A stretch of 64,000 bases of DNA from Imbricaverruca yamaguchii (GCA_034440575.1 JAOTOL010001640.1:3449501-3513500), one strand, 5' to 3'. Shown: positions 10,952-22,904, counted from the stretch's first letter. The notes: a model not told the origin generated them from the letters alone. Made by a program: numbers and translations.

Positions 10952-12050
10952 CAGGATGTGCAAATATGCACAAATTTGCCTGAAATGTCATATAGTATGT
11001 CAAACAACCATCCACATCACAGGTCAGTCTGCAAAGCATGATAGTCAGTAAGGTGCACCAGCAGAAGCATCTGCTGCACACAAGTGTCCAGCCACATACA
11101 TTCCCAGCATCATAATGCACTGTACAGGCCCATGTAAGCAGGTATTGATGGAGTCTGAAATTATTTGAGGGCACTCAAGTCTCATGTGTTATATGAGGTG
11201 AAGTGAATAGAGTTGAATAGGTAATGAAGATAGACATAGATGAGCATGGGGGATGTCAGTAATGTATTCTTTGGAATTGGGGATGTGGTATTGGTTGGAG
11301 TAAGCAGTGTCTTTTTGTCAGAGTTATGCAATCTTTTTTCTTTGAAAAAAATGTACTGCAAATTCTTGCTGGGTGGCTTTATGAGCCATGGTTCTATTGC
11401 TAAGCAGTTTGTTGCATGGACCCTGGCCAAGCAATCCAATCCATTAATTCCAGTTCAATGACAGAATTTAGACCAAAAGTTTAATGTGCATAAATGTGCC
11501 AACACAGCCACCTGGCAGCTTGTACCCAGCCTTACCAGGCAAGCTACCAACTGACCCTCCCAGCCAGTGGCCAAATGCAAGCATGTGAATCAACTGGAAC
11601 CTGTGTTGCCAGGACAGGGGAGACCAAAGCAGGCCAGTGCTCTAACCAACTGAGTTACTGGACAGCAGTTTATTTACTAGAGCTACCTGCATCTTAGGCT
11701 TACAGACCTATAATAGGGTTTATGCTAGTAGGTGCATACCGTGCAGGTCTCCTTTGGGTGGTTCCTGTGTTATTGTTGCAACTTGGACTCTTGTGTTTTA
11801 GGTCATGCTGATAAATTGAGTATTATACTGGCAGTGGGCATACCAAGCAGTATATTCAGCACAAACCTTTGGGTATGTGATACTAATGTGACTGACTATG
11901 GTAGCAAAATGAGCATGATTGGATTAGTTTGGTATTGTTGCGGAGTGTTGTGCAATATCAGGTGAATAGTGCTAACTAGTCTGGGATAAATAGTTCCATT
12001 CAAACTTGAGATAATACATTGAATTGGGTGTGAGGATATACTCTTCTAGT
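10952..12050. other. intergenic, no gene seen
   Basis: AT-rich sequence between GTF3C3 and the LINE relic. Open frames of 60-85 codons lack recognisable domains. Confidence 0.6.
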
Positions 12051-12061
12051 ATCATTTCCAC

Positions 12062-12920
12062 ACAGGCTTAGCTCATATGAAATTTAACTTTGATAAGTGC
12101 AAAATCATGCATGTAGGTAAGCAGCATATGAAGGCTCCATACTTGATGGGTGGCCAAGTGCTATCAGTGACTCAACAGGAGAAGGATTTAGGTGTTATTC
12201 TAAACACAAAACTGGGGGCATCAGAACAGACCAAGGAAGCCAGGAAGAAGGCACTGAGAATGCTCTGGGCAATAAATAGGAATGTATCATACAGAAGTGA
12301 GGAAGTGATCAGGAAGCTTTACTGTGCATACGTCAGGCCACATTTGGAATACTGCATCCAAGCTTGGTCTCCTAGCTATGAAAAAGATTGTTGGCTTTTA
12401 GAGAGAGTACAATAGAGGGCTACAAAAATGGTTAATGGCATAAGCAACCTGGCATATGAGGAACGATTGAAGAAATTGAATATGTTTTCGCTTAGATATA
12501 GAAGGCTGAGAGGAGATCTCATCGAGGTCTTTAAATTTGTCAATGGTCTGGAGAGGGGATACCTTGGGGAAATGTTTGAATTTAACAGAAATGATGCAAT
12601 TAGAGGTCATAAATTCAAAATTAAAACTAACCACAGCAGAACAAGGTTAAGGCAAACTTTCTTCACCAACAGGGTAGTGGAACACTGGAACCAGCTGCCA
12701 GAAAACATCATCAGTAGCAGCACATTGAACATCTTTAAAAACAGCATAGACAATCATTATAAGAATAGAGGGATTGCTTTTCAGTATTACAGGGAGGGCT
12801 GATTGGCAGATTTGGTGGGCAACTGGTTCAGTGTACAGAGTGCAACCAAGAAGGGCCCTTGTGGCTCAGAGTTGCACTAATCTTTTATGTCTTTATGTCT
12901 TTATGTCTTTATATGGGCCC
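12062..12920 (+). pseudogene. 5'-truncated non-LTR retrotransposon (CR1/L2-like RT C-terminus)
   Basis: A reading frame on the plus strand encodes the end of a LINE reverse transcriptase. FDKCKIMHVGK, EKDLGVILNTKL, YVRPHLEYCIQAWSP, LKKLNMFSLRYRRLRGDLIE, FFTNRVVEHWNQLPE and LNIFKNSIDNHY are all hallmarks of the thumb and C-terminal region in CR1/L2-type elements. A TAG at 12413-12415 interrupts it, so it is dead. The 3' end runs into a tandem TTTATGTC tract near 12893-12915, the short-repeat tail typical of such elements. The N-terminal endonuclease and the RT catalytic core are missing, consistent with 5' truncation on insertion. It is a candidate source of the enzymology used by the SINEs here, but no shared 3' tail is visible. 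Confidence 0.88.
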
Positions 12921-13130
12921 CTGTGGCTCATAATTAGCCTTAACACTTTGTGAACTTTGCCTATGTAGGTACCTAGTTATTTAAAACTACAGTTTGTAAA
13001 GAGAGAAATTCATCAGATTCAGCCAATGTATTCGCAAAAAATAAAGCAAGTAGCTACGTTAGATTTACAATCATTATCAGTTAAGTGGTCACCGCTATGT
13101 GTCCAGACATAACTGTCAGGTAATACGTAG

Positions 13131-13317
13131 GTATTGTTTGTTTGTTTATTGGATGGTTCACGACACACTTTATGGACATTCACGGCTAATGGCGCCGCCC
13201 ACACTGTTTCGCCGGTGGGCCGCGGGATTGGGAAATGTCCTGAGTGACGCTGGAGTCGAACCCGGGACCTTTGGTACCCATAGCCCGAAACATTAACCAC
13301 TAGGCCATCCCCGTCCC
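13131..13317 (-). mobile_element. tRNA-derived SINE, family A, with target duplication
   Basis: Reverse orientation: the minus strand begins GGGACGGGGATGGCCTAGTG (A-box region) and has B box GGGTTCGACTCC. It is bounded by the perfect duplication GTAATACGTAG at 13120-13130 and 13318-13328. The 3' tail contains GTGTCGTGAACCATCC. Confidence 0.9.
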
Positions 13318-13339
13318 GTAATACGTAGATAGGTAGGTA

Positions 13340-15090
13340 GGTACCTAAACCTACTGATATAGGTAGGTACGTGGACATTTATTGTGTTGGCCTCTCACTC
13401 TTTTATATTATCTTCCACCAACTTACACCTATCCATTTCTTTGCATACCTCCACTTTGCAAAAATAAATACAAACCCAGCAACAGCCTTCAAAATTTGTA
13501 CTCGTCTTGTTGCGCCATATTTACCCCTATTTTCGGAACTCGAGGATAAAGTAATGATAATGGCATGAGTCCATTCTGCATTTTCCAAGTAAATGCAAAT
13601 GCATTATTTCCATGGAAAATAATCATTGCAAAGCATAAATGTATCAACAAAAAAGACTTCTTTCGAACCATGTTGCTCAATTTTGATCTTTATAGGGAAA
13701 AGTACTCATGATGCCGACCCAGAATTTATAATTAAATTTCGCACGATTTCCAAGCATTTCCACTGTTCAGAATTTTTCCACATGCAACACATATTTGTTG
13801 TGATTAGTGCAAATCATGATATTTTCTAAAGCTACTGCTAATAATTCCCTTAAGCTAATCGTACCATGACGAATCTAATTATGAAAAAGGAACTGACGAC
13901 CGGGCTTTCTGCTGTTTCGCTGACGATCCAATTGTGTCCATGTAGGTACTTTTGTGACGGTAAACGTGGGGGTGTAATGGTGTTTTTCAGATGGAAACGA
14001 AGGATGTTTGAACATTGTAGGAAGGGGAGAAAGTTATCCGAGTGATCCGAAGATTTCTTCATCGTTAGGAACAATTTTTCCGATTCTCACCAAGTTCTTC
14101 GCCTTCGTGCGTACATCTTTTGTCCGCGTCCTCGCCTGTTAAGTTGTGTAAAAACCACGTTCCGGGCCGGAAATCAGCTTCGGGATAAAGACCTTTCAGG
14201 AAATTTAAAGTCAACTCGTTGGAAGAACCATAAAACTGGGGTTTGGCAGAGGGTGTAGTACCCCTCCCCAACATCCCCAAAATTCGGATGGGTTTAACAT
14301 TAGTTTTGCATGGAAATACCAAATTGACTTCAAAATGGCTCGCCCCTCCAGGTTTAAAGCAGTTCCCGTGCCACTAGGGGCGCAGCCAGGATTTTCTTAA
14401 GGTGGCCCTATCAATTCATGACATCGGAAAAGCGGCGAAAATTTGGTGTGGCGTGACGTTGCCCCAAAATGCCCTGCTCGGCACCCACCTACCTACCTAG
14501 GTACCTGCATTGTATTTCCTGGCTTCGGGGCCGGGCCCCCGGGTCGACCTCGTCTGCGCTTTGCGTGCCACTGACTAGATGCGTTGTCATTTATGTAAAC
14601 TAACAAATGAGATAAAACCCGGCCGGGATACAAATATGTGTTGTGACCTGTGGCCATGGGCGTTGCAATGTATTTTTCACGGGGGGGGGGAGTGAGACGG
14701 GAGGGTCTTAAGCCAGTTTTGTCAATGAAACGCCATATCAGATGCCATATGTTAAATTAGCATATGCATATCGGGGTATTGTCATGGGCGACGCTGCGGG
14801 GGCCTGCGTCCCCTCAAATGTTAAGTTTAGCATTACACCTAAGGGCGTTGCGTGGAATAATAGACTCCAAAATTATGACGTTCACTGCCGTCCAAGGTCC
14901 GTGGCGCCGCTGATGGGTATTGTATTATATGTGCATGCAAATTATTTTGAAGTTGACAGGACAAATCCAGATATGCGACGTAAATAGAGTAGCACGCAAA
15001 TTTATTGCGATGCGATATTGGCAATGCTGTTCAAACAAGTGGCCGTCATGCGGTATCCGCGGCGGGACCAATGTGACAACTAAGAATCTT
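13340..15090. other. intergenic region between divergent GTF3C3 and FBXO47
   Basis: Mostly unique, with no conserved coding sequence. A ten-G run sits near 14682. The FBXO47 promoter must lie at its right end, but no core element can be assigned with confidence. Confidence 0.55.
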
Positions 15091-15094
15091 GCAA

Positions 15095-15215
15095 CTGACG
15101 AAATGCAGGCATGAGCAGTCCACGAATAGGATGTGGGCTTCGAGTCCCGCCTATTGTGCTCTTTTTCCTTAATCAAAGGACGCGAGAGATTGGCGACGCC
15201 ATATGAACAAAGCAG
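15095..15215 (+). mobile_element. degenerate tRNA-derived SINE relic
   Basis: A B-box-like GGGCTTCGAGTCCC is followed by the shared tail ATTGGCGACGCCATATG. The head is decayed. It lies about 100 bp before the FBXO47 start codon. Confidence 0.55.
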
Positions 15216-15312
15216 TCCCCGCTTTGTGGAAACCAACCAATAATCAGCGAATTGATCAATTGCGATGTAACCTTGCTGACGGTGTTTTCAGCCTTTGTCT
15301 TGGACAGCGACT

Positions 15313-15478
15313 ATGAACATGCTGAATTTACCAATTCGCAAAAGGCCGCGCCGGTCTTCGCGTCTGGAGCTGAAGGAAATTCACGAAGAGAAGATGAAGT
15401 ATGTGACCGATTGTCCGGTCGGGTTCTTCAACACATTGCCTCCGGAAGTCATATACAATGTCTTCGAGTGGCTAGATG
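15313..15478 (+). CDS. FBXO47: FBXO47 exon 1 (start, F-box first half)
   Basis: ATG at 15313 gives MNMLNLPIRKRPRRSSRLEL, a basic start like the vertebrate protein, then the F-box opening FFNTLPPEVIYNVFEWLD. The donor is GATG|GTAAAC. The ATG six bases downstream (second Met) could also serve. Confidence 0.87.
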
Positions 15479-16535
15479 GTAAACAATGTTGAGTTAAAAT
15501 GAATCGCATATGTTTTTTCTTTCCTTACCGAAAGCCTATTGCCGGATGGAGTCCATGCAACTCCAGACCGACGTGTAGTATTTTAGCCGGGGAATGTGCC
15601 CACCGGGTCAGTGTCGCTGGCGGTGTCGGCGCCCATCGGCCGCACCGCCAGATGTACGATGTCGGCCCGCCGCTAACCGGCATGATCAAACCGTCACCGT
15701 GTACCCTCACCAATGTTTGAAACTAACAAAAGGCCACGGAAGGCAGTTGTCAAATGGCAGCGTGTCCAGGATTGGTGAATTTTGTGGTGAATGTGTGGCT
15801 AGTCGCAAAAGTATGTCCAGCATGCCTTCAACGTATTTATGCTAGCTCCAGACAGCCTGGCGGTATAGAGCTGAACTTGTGTTTGTCACAGAACGTTGGA
15901 TTGAGTCTCGTAAGGCACATGCTCTTTGACCCGACAAGTCCAGCTTGTAATTAATGGGAGATGTCAGTTTGGCTTCTGAATCATACCTACCAGTGCATTG
16001 ACGGTGCACTAAATTCGTTTACGGTCGTGTGTTTGAACTGTAAGTGAGCGCACTGGTAGCAAATAAGTCTACAGAGTATGCTAGATAACATGTATGTAGA
16101 TTTCCCATGAACAATTTTGTTTTAAGTAAACATTCGATTTTCCGCTGTAATTATATACACCTGATTCAAGCTGATAGGATGTTTTACTCAAATAATCGAA
16201 TATTTAAGAGTACGGTCACCGACATTCTTATCAAGCTATAGCTTGGTATCTTTTTGCTCAGTCAAGATGTGTTCTAATTGTCAATTAGTGTTATGCTGGT
16301 TGCAATTGATGTGAAGGAATAGTGACCTGCTTTTGGTATTCACCCCACGGAGTTTATTTCAATATGTCACATTCGTGGTTCCTGCATTTATGTTGCTTTA
16401 GATAGGATATGTTCATTCCCTTATATACTTTAAGAAGTTCGATTACTTTTTAGCCTACTTATCTCAGACCAGACGTGAGCCGAGCCAAGTTTGTGTCGGC
16501 TGCGTGTGCCCATTGTGTGACTTGTGTTACTTCAG

Positions 16536-16687
16536 CGCTCGACCTGAGCATCCTGACGGTGACATCAAAGTCCACCCGCCACCTGGTGGAGGGGTGGCTG
16601 GCCACACCGCGCGCCCTCGCCTCACTGCTGCCTCGACGCACCTTCTACGACCCCACCTGTCGACCGGGACCCAGCCTCCTCAACACG
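16536..16687 (+). CDS. FBXO47: FBXO47 exon 2 (F-box second half)
   Basis: Acceptor TGTTACTTCAG, donor ACACG|GTAACG. It continues the F-box with LDLSILTVTSKSTRHLVEG, parallel to vertebrate KDISMLSMVSKTVSQHI. It enters in phase 1 and leaves in phase 0. Confidence 0.87.
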
Positions 16688-17215
16688 GTAACGTTTTGGT
16701 CACGTCACGTCACGTTTTAGTCATGTCACGTGCACACTGGGACGGAATGTGACGGATTCTCAAGTCCACGTACAGCGTGCCAGGTAGTGTTTGGCTCTGA
16801 TAAAAACTGATGCTGGAAGCCAGGTAACCGAAATACGTAATGGTGTCTGGAGCGCTGACACGTGTCCAGTCATTTTCGGTGGTCGATGTTAATGAAGACT
16901 CAAATCGCCTACTCCTCAGCTTTTTTGGGGGGTCGGTCCTGATTGGTCGAGTACATTTACGTGATAAACTGTAGGTGCTGAAGCCATACCTTGTGCCGAT
17001 TCGAATATAAATTCCGTTTGAGGATGCAGGGGCGTCAGGCTGCCTAATGGTAATGACTGAAGCTAATGACTGAAGTTTCTAGATCATGTATGATATTTAG
17101 GTGGCGTCATTAACGTGGACCACGGCAGTGTTGAGTCGTGAAATGGCATGTTTAGCTGGATCTGTCACCTCGTATTAGCGTATGACTAATGTAGGTGCAT
17201 GCCTGCTATCGCCAG

Positions 17216-17305
17216 TTCCAGCAGCTGGGAGTACTCCAGAAGCGAGCCACCTGTCTCTACTTCACCCGAGATCGACTCAGAATACTGTGGGCCTTCGTGG
17301 ACCGG
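17216..17305 (+). CDS. FBXO47: FBXO47 exon 3
   Basis: Encodes QLGVLQKRATCLYFTRDRLR, parallel to vertebrate SLGLLFKRCTLLLPTKERLK. Acceptors at CGCCAG (start 17216) or TTCCAG (start 17222) are both in phase. The donor is CCGG|GTACGT. Confidence 0.82.
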
Positions 17306-17446
17306 GTACGTTGCTGACATCTCACCTAACGAAAAACCATTATTTTAGCCATGCGGTGGACGGATGGCAGTAACGGTGGATGGAGGGCAGTAACCGTGGA
17401 CGGAGGGCAGTGATGGAGGGCCGTGACGCACCTGTGACCGTTGCAG

Positions 17447-17563
17447 GTGGACGCTTTCTGGAACGCCGCCAGCCCGAGCGTTCCCAGCATCGTGACGCTG
17501 GCCTGCTACGGCCGCTTCCTGCACGCCGCCATCGCCGGCTGGGAGGAGTGCGAGTGTGACAAG
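17447..17563 (+). CDS. FBXO47: FBXO47 exon 4, donor repeated in following array
   Basis: Acceptor CCGTTGCAG, donor GACAAG|GTGGGC. It encodes VPSIVTLACYGRFLHAAIAG then WEECECDK, matching vertebrate CYGMFLQTLTAGWDELEC. 39 codons, phase 0. Confidence 0.9.
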
Positions 17564-17948
17564 GTGGGCTGCCGGCTGGGAGGAGTGCGAGTGTGACAAG
17601 GTGGGCTGCCGGCTGGGAGGAGTGCGAGTGTGACAAGGTGGGCTGCCGGCTGGGAGGAGTGCGAGTGTGACAAGGTGGGCTGCCGGCTGGGAGGAGTGCG
17701 AGTGTGACAAGGTGGGCTGCCGGCTGGGAGGAGTGCGAGTGTGACAAGGTGGGCTGCCGGCTGGGAGGAGTGCGAGTGTGACAAGGTGGGCTGCCGGCTG
17801 GGAGGAGTGCGAGTGTGACAAGGTGGGCTGCCGGCTGGGAGGAGTGCGAGTGTGACAAGGTGGGCTGCCGGCTGGGAGGAGTGCGAGTGTGACAAGGTGG
17901 GCTGCCGGCTGGGAGGAGTGCGAGTGTGACAAGGTGGGCTGCCGGCGG
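17538..17948. repeat. 37-bp minisatellite copying the FBXO47 exon 4 donor
   Basis: About 11 nearly identical copies. The unit is the last 26 exon bases, ending GAGTGTGACAAG, plus GTGGGCTGCCG of the intron. Each copy has an intact donor identical to the real one. Confidence 0.96.
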
Positions 17949-18825
17949 GCCCCCGTGGGTCTCTGGGTCGTTTCGGGTCCTCTGCGCGTCCCGTAACAAA
18001 TATCTGTGGATCGCTTCAGATTCCCCACTCCACATGGAACACAGGAGTGCATATATGGCAATCTCAACGGACCAGTTGCTGGCTCGGATGGTTTTAGAGG
18101 GAAGGAAGTCGGCCTTATGGGGCGCAACTATATTCGTAGCCCAGCGGTGCCGTCCCACAACCGGGTTAAGTTATGTAGCACGGTATAGCCTAGTTGTGAA
18201 TCACCGGTACAAGGTGCTAAATGTGCCGCTTAGCCGAACACGCTTTTTCAGTTGCAAACACGTGCACGTGCCTTCATGTACAGAGAGTTGTTTATGTAAA
18301 AGTTGCGAGGTGCTTCTGCATGCCCCACACAACCAGGTGCTCTCTGCTGCTCCTTGAAGTATTGAAGTGTGCAAAGCGAGTAAAGTGTTTTGCGGTGTAT
18401 ATGCGCCTGACATTTGTGTGCTGATAGTGCCTTATACACAGTATGTACTGCAGATGTGTGAACGGTTTATGTTGTAAGTTGATACAGCTCTTAATTTTGT
18501 CATGGGTCTATGGATGAATGTGCGGATGAAAGTGTTCCAGTCTGTTTGTTACACTCCCTGGGACCCGTGAGCGTGGTTGGGTGACGTGCGCATCGCACTG
18601 GAGTTCCAACTCGTCGGAAGACATGCGTGTGTGCATCGGGAAAACCAGCGGGCCGACTGCGCTGCCTAGGAGGACACCGACGGCCCCGTCAACATCGGCA
18701 CACGCACGTGAAGCAGTCTATTGGTGGTCGGTAGATCGGTCCCATCTAAACCTCACCGCTGAACCGGATCTGGCCGAACTGGTGTCCTATCGATAGGGGT
18801 TCTAATCGAACCCGTTCTGTCGGTC

Positions 18826-19247
18826 GGAGAGGGGCAACTGGGCAGGTGTCCGGCCGGTGGGAGAGGGTGCATCTGGGCAGGTGTTCCGACGGTCGGAGAG
18901 GGGCAACTGGGCAGGTGTCCGGCCAGTGGGAGAGGGTGCATCTGGGCAGGTGTCTGGCCGGTGGGAGAGGGTGCACCTGGGCAGGTGTCTGGCCGGTGGG
19001 AGAGGATGCACCTGGGCAGGTGTCCGGCCAGTGGGAGAGGGTGCATCTGGGCTGGTGCTCCGACGATCAGCGATTTGGCCGGGCAGGTGTTCTGTCGCTC
19101 CGAGATCCGACCCGACACGGTCGGCGAGGGGGATATCTGGACAGGTGTTGCGTTGCTCCAGGACCTGACCCGACAGGTCAGTCCTGTCCCGGTCACCGGT
19201 CGGTGTTCGGGGCGGAAGTGTGTGGCCTGACCCGCCATCCCGGGCAG
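18826..19247. repeat. ~36-bp minisatellite copying the FBXO47 exon 5 acceptor
   Basis: About seven good copies to 19060, then degenerate ones. Each holds CTGGGCAG followed by GTGTCCGG or GTGTTCCG; the true acceptor is CGGGCAG|GTGTTCCG. Confidence 0.9.
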
Positions 19248-19360
19248 GTGTTCCGTGCCATTGAGCAGCGCTCCCAGACGGCGCATCTGGTGCAGACGGT
19301 GCTGGCCGGTGGACCGGGCGCGGTCAGCGAGAACGAGGTCAACCTGCGACTCTTCTACAG
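19248..19360 (+). CDS. FBXO47: FBXO47 exon 5
   Basis: Acceptor CGGGCAG, donor CTACAG|GTAACT. It encodes AIEQRSQTAHLVQTVLAGG and ENEVNLRLFYR, parallel to the vertebrate stretch ending ELRIRLFCR. It leaves in phase 2. Confidence 0.86.
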
Positions 19361-19397
19361 GTAACTCAGCGGGAGTGGACATTCGTTACTTTCATTT

Positions 19398-19561
19398 GTA
19401 ACAGGCGTCGGTAGCTCAGTGGTTAAGCTGAGCGTCTGGCAAGCCAGAGGTACGGGGTTCGGTTCCCCGCGATGCCCGCCCTTCCCGTCAGGGTGAGAGG
19501 CGGGCGACGCCATATGGCCTGAGCTGCTGAGTGCGTCGTAAAGCAACAACCCAATCCAATC
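19398..19561 (+). mobile_element. tRNA-derived SINE, family B
   Basis: Begins GGCGTCGGTAGCTCAGTGG with B box GGGTTCGGTTCCC. The tail is CGACGCCATATGGCC...GTGCGTCGTAAAGC and ends in CCAATCCAATCC. Target duplication CTTTCATTT lies at 19389-19397 and 19562-19570. Confidence 0.88.
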
Positions 19562-20054
19562 CTTTCATTTATGTTGACACGTCTGTAGATGGAGAGGTAG
19601 TTGACACAAAGTAGGTTTACCTTGGCAATGGGTAGTGGGCAGGCTCCACAGTTGTGCTGTACAAGGCCATGGTGTGCATGTGGTAGACAAGGGGATGACC
19701 AGGTGCGGTTCGCTGTCCATCAGTGTTGTCACGAATTATCACGTGCAACATGTCATGAAGCGCATCCAATTAATTTATCTATTAACATATGAAACCCATG
19801 CATTTCATTTATCTATTAATTATGTGTTCGGATTTTAGACACTTCGTGTACCTACTGGGCACTAGAGCTATCCCCACACTAAAGATGATCATAATTGGGC
19901 AGGGCGTGGCAGTGCTCATGGCTCTTGGTGCTGTCGGTCGCGTTTTAGGTTATAAGTTATAGGCGCCCACACGCCGCGGATCGGCCGGCACTGTGCACAC
20001 AGTGCTTCTGCGGCTGCGGTGCACAGTGCTTCTCGGGTCGGCCACGCAGTGCTT

Positions 20055-20104
20055 CTGCGGCAGTTCTGGATGTGCCGGGTCCTGCGTCCCCATCCCACCG
20101 TCAG
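20055..20104 (+). pseudogene. FBXO47: partial duplicate of FBXO47 exon 6
   Basis: The segment from GGCAGTTCTGGATGTGCCG to about TCAGCCA repeats about 45 bases of exon 6 (21020-21075) with few changes. It stands at the upstream edge of the 31-bp array, so the array lies between two copies of the exon segment. No downstream donor is seen. Confidence 0.85.
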
Positions 20105-20985
20105 CCATTGCACCCCGTCTGCAGACTGCTGTACCATTACACCCCCGTCTGCAGACTGCTGTACCATTGCACCCCCGTCTGCAGACTGCTGTACCATTGC
20201 ATCCCCGTCTGCAGACTGCTGTACCATTACACCCCCGTCTGCAGACTGCTGACCATTGCACCCCGTCTGCAGACTGCTGTACCATTACACCCCCGTCTGC
20301 AGACTGCTGTACCATTGCACCCCCGTCTGCAGACTGCTGTACCATTACACCCCCGTCTGCAGACTGCTGTACCATTGCACCCCCGTCTGCAGACTGCTGT
20401 ACCATTACACCCCCGTCTGCAGACTGCTGTACCATTACACCCCCGTCTGCAGACTGCCGTACCATTACACCCCGTCTGCAGACTGCTGTACCATTACACC
20501 CCCGTCTGCAGACTGCTGTACCATTACACCCCGTCTGCAGACTGCTGTACCATTACACCCCCGTCTGCAGACTACTGTACTATTGACCCCCGTCTGCAGA
20601 CTGCTGTACCATTACACCCCCGTCTGCAGACTGCTGTACCATTACACCCCCGTCTGCAGACTGCTGTACCATTGCACCCCCGTCTGCAGACTGCTGTACC
20701 ATTACACCCCCGCCTGCAGACTGCTGTCCATTGCACCCCCGTCTGCAGACTGCTGTACCATTACACCCCCGTCTGCAGACTACTGTACTATTGCCCCATC
20801 TGCAGACTGCTGTACCATTACACCCCCGTCTGCAGACTGCTGTACCATTACACCCCCGTCTGCAGACTGCTGTACCATTGCACCCCCGTCTGCAGACTGC
20901 TGTACCATTACACCCCCGTCTGCAGACTGCTGTACCATTGCACCCCCGTCTGCAGACTGCTGTACCATTACACCCCCGTCTGCAG
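20105..20985. repeat. 30-31-bp minisatellite copying the FBXO47 exon 6 acceptor
   Basis: About 29 copies. Each carries CCGTCTGCAG followed by ACTGCTGTACC, identical to the true 3' splice site plus the first 11 bases of exon 6. Confidence 0.96.
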
Positions 20986-21113
20986 ACTGCTGTACCTGGA
21001 CCCGTGTCGGACTGCGCGTGAGCGGCAGTTCTGGATGTGCCGCGTCCTGCGTCCCCATCCTATTGTCAGCCAGGCGCGGCTCATCTACCTGCTCTACGGG
21101 CCGCGCACGCAGA
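20986..21113 (+). CDS. FBXO47: FBXO47 exon 6
   Basis: Acceptor CGTCTGCAG, donor GCAGA|GTGAGT. It encodes RQFWMCRVLRPHPIVSQARL then IYLLYGPRTQ, parallel to vertebrate AFWLTRILKPWPMVNQARLL. It enters in phase 2 and leaves in phase 1. The last array copy merges directly into the exon. Confidence 0.9.
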
Positions 21114-21124
21114 GTGAGTGTGTC

Positions 21125-21290
21125 GGGCGACATCCTGCCACCCGTGGTGTTTGATCTCCGTCCTGCCGCCTGGTGTTTGGTTACCGTCTTGCCGTCCGGA
21201 GTGCTTGTTCCCATCCTGCCGCCTGGTGTTTGGTTACCGTCTTGCCGTCCGGAGTGCTTGTTCCCATCCTGCCGCCTGGAGTACGCTAGG
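21125..21290. repeat. ~59-bp direct repeat, two and a half copies
   Basis: Built on CCTGCCGCCTGGTGTTTGG and CTTGCCGTCCGGAGTGC, just inside intron 6. It does not copy the donor. Confidence 0.85.
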
Positions 21291-21729
21291 GCCTCGTATC
21301 TGACTATGGTCCGGAAACTCCATCTTCAAGCACTGGATCATCAGTGTCCTGAAATTGATATTTTGTACCGTAAAAGGGAAGAGAGGTGATGTCTCAAGAG
21401 CCAACTGATGTTGAAAAAAACCTGCGAACCTCTATGGATAATACCTATTGATGAGTGATGTTTTACAACCTCTGTTGATTCTTTGGTGATGCTGATGCAC
21501 CTTTTACCAGTGGGCAGTGCTGCTGTCAAAGGCTATGAGTGGTTTTAAAGGCATAAAGCTCACTCATAATGCGGATTAAAAATAGCAAAATTGGTACTTG
21601 GCGATGTCAAAAAGAAATTGATGGCATAGCAATTGTCAATTATGTGGCCCTTCACTTAACTTGAAAAATGTCAGGACACGGTGGATGATCCAGGCATGCA
21701 AATAAATAAATGTCATCCCCAGCAACGAT

Positions 21730-22141
21730 GTCGTGGAGGTGTTGCTCGTGGAGATGTGGTGATCGGGACTATCTTCCGAAGTGAAAGTGCCGTTGTACCC
21801 GACCTCATCTTCGCAGTAGAGGAGGTGCTGTTATGGCTGGCGTTATCCCTGCAGAGAGGCGCTGTTGTACTTGTAACTAGCACCTCCACTCATAGGAGTC
21901 GCCGTTGTCACTGGCACTATCTTCGACAGGGGGGGGGGGGGCGCTCTTGTCACTGACATTATATCCAGTGGAGGCGTTATTGTGACTGGCACTATCTCCG
22001 ACAGAGGAGACGTTGTTACCCGCACTATCTCCAGCAGAAGAGGCACTGCTGCGACTGATGCTATCACAGCAGAGGAGGCTCTGTTGTGACTGACAACTCG
22101 GACGGAGAGGGCGCCGCTGTGACTAGCCTGATCCCCGGCAG
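21730..22141. repeat. degenerate ~36-bp repeats echoing the FBXO47 exon 7 acceptor
   Basis: Around eleven weak units with GCAG or CAGAG before AGGAGGTGCT-like words (for example AGCAGAGGAGGCTCTG). The true site is CCGGCAG|AGGAGGTGCTCTGG. One unit contains a run of about twelve G. Confidence 0.75.
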
Positions 22142-22458
22142 AGGAGGTGCTCTGGGACGAGACGACGGACAGCATCCCGCACGGCCAGCAGCAGGCGACG
22201 CAGCACTTCTCCGAGCTGGCGACGGCGCTGTCGCGGCTGGCGGCCAGCCCCGACTGGACCGACGCCGAGCTGGTGGCGCTGCTCGAGGAGCTGCTCACCA
22301 CGCCCGAGCACTGGCTGGCCGAGAACGTGGCGTCGCTGCTGCTGCTGGCCGGCGACCGGCTGGCCGTGCTGCTGCTGGCCAACAAGGCGCTCAACGGCCG
22401 CATCTGTCAGGTGGCGCGCCTGCTGGGCGCCGTCTGCATCATGTCGCACAAGTTCAAT
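22142..22458 (+). CDS. FBXO47: FBXO47 exon 7
   Basis: The largest FBXO47 exon, 105 codons. Acceptor CCCGGCAG, donor TTCAAT|GTGAGT. It encodes WTDAELVALLEELLTTPEHW, then LAENVASLLLLAGDRLAVL and NKALNGRICQVARLLG. These match vertebrate WTADDVISLVDELSVVPREW and the SKAVNGRTIELARLV block. Confidence 0.92.
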
Positions 22459-22904
22459 GTGAGTCGCCGACACGAAACACCGTGAAGACATGTGTGAGAG
22501 CGAATCGGTACAACTGTCGATATATTTATTGACATTTATTGATATATATATATTGATATATCTATTGATATTGAGATTGATTTTTATTGATATTTAATGT
22601 TCCATTAAATGATATCGAAGCTCTGTCTATTTTCATCAGGTTCCGTGTGCTTCATTATATTTGGCGGATGGTGCCCTTGTCGGTTGTTTCAAATTTGTAA
22701 ATTAAGCACCAAAGCAACAAATATTAACGTCTTGAGGACAGTACCTTCTTCATTGTCAAGATTCATCGCTTACAGTCTGACGGCGTTTTCGATACGCAAC
22801 TGTCTTCAAATGTTACCAACGACGTGTATAGGAACATGGATTCGCATAGCTATCATAAATCACATGTCCTATCATAATTATGACGACAGATACAACGTGG
22901 GAAT

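Noticed and set aside
12077..12802. An active reverse transcriptase gene
   Set aside because: Truncated at the 5' end and interrupted by a TAG; only the C-terminal part remains.
19398..19470. Genuine tRNA genes at 19.4, 35.7, 46.8, 42.3, 31.5 and 13.3 kb
   Set aside because: Each has A- and B-box-like sequence but continues into a shared non-tRNA tail and is flanked by target duplications: SINEs, not tRNA genes.
20105..20985. CRISPR-like arrays of 24-51 bp repeats
   Set aside because: There are no unique spacers between identical repeats, the repeats abut directly, and the context is an animal gene.
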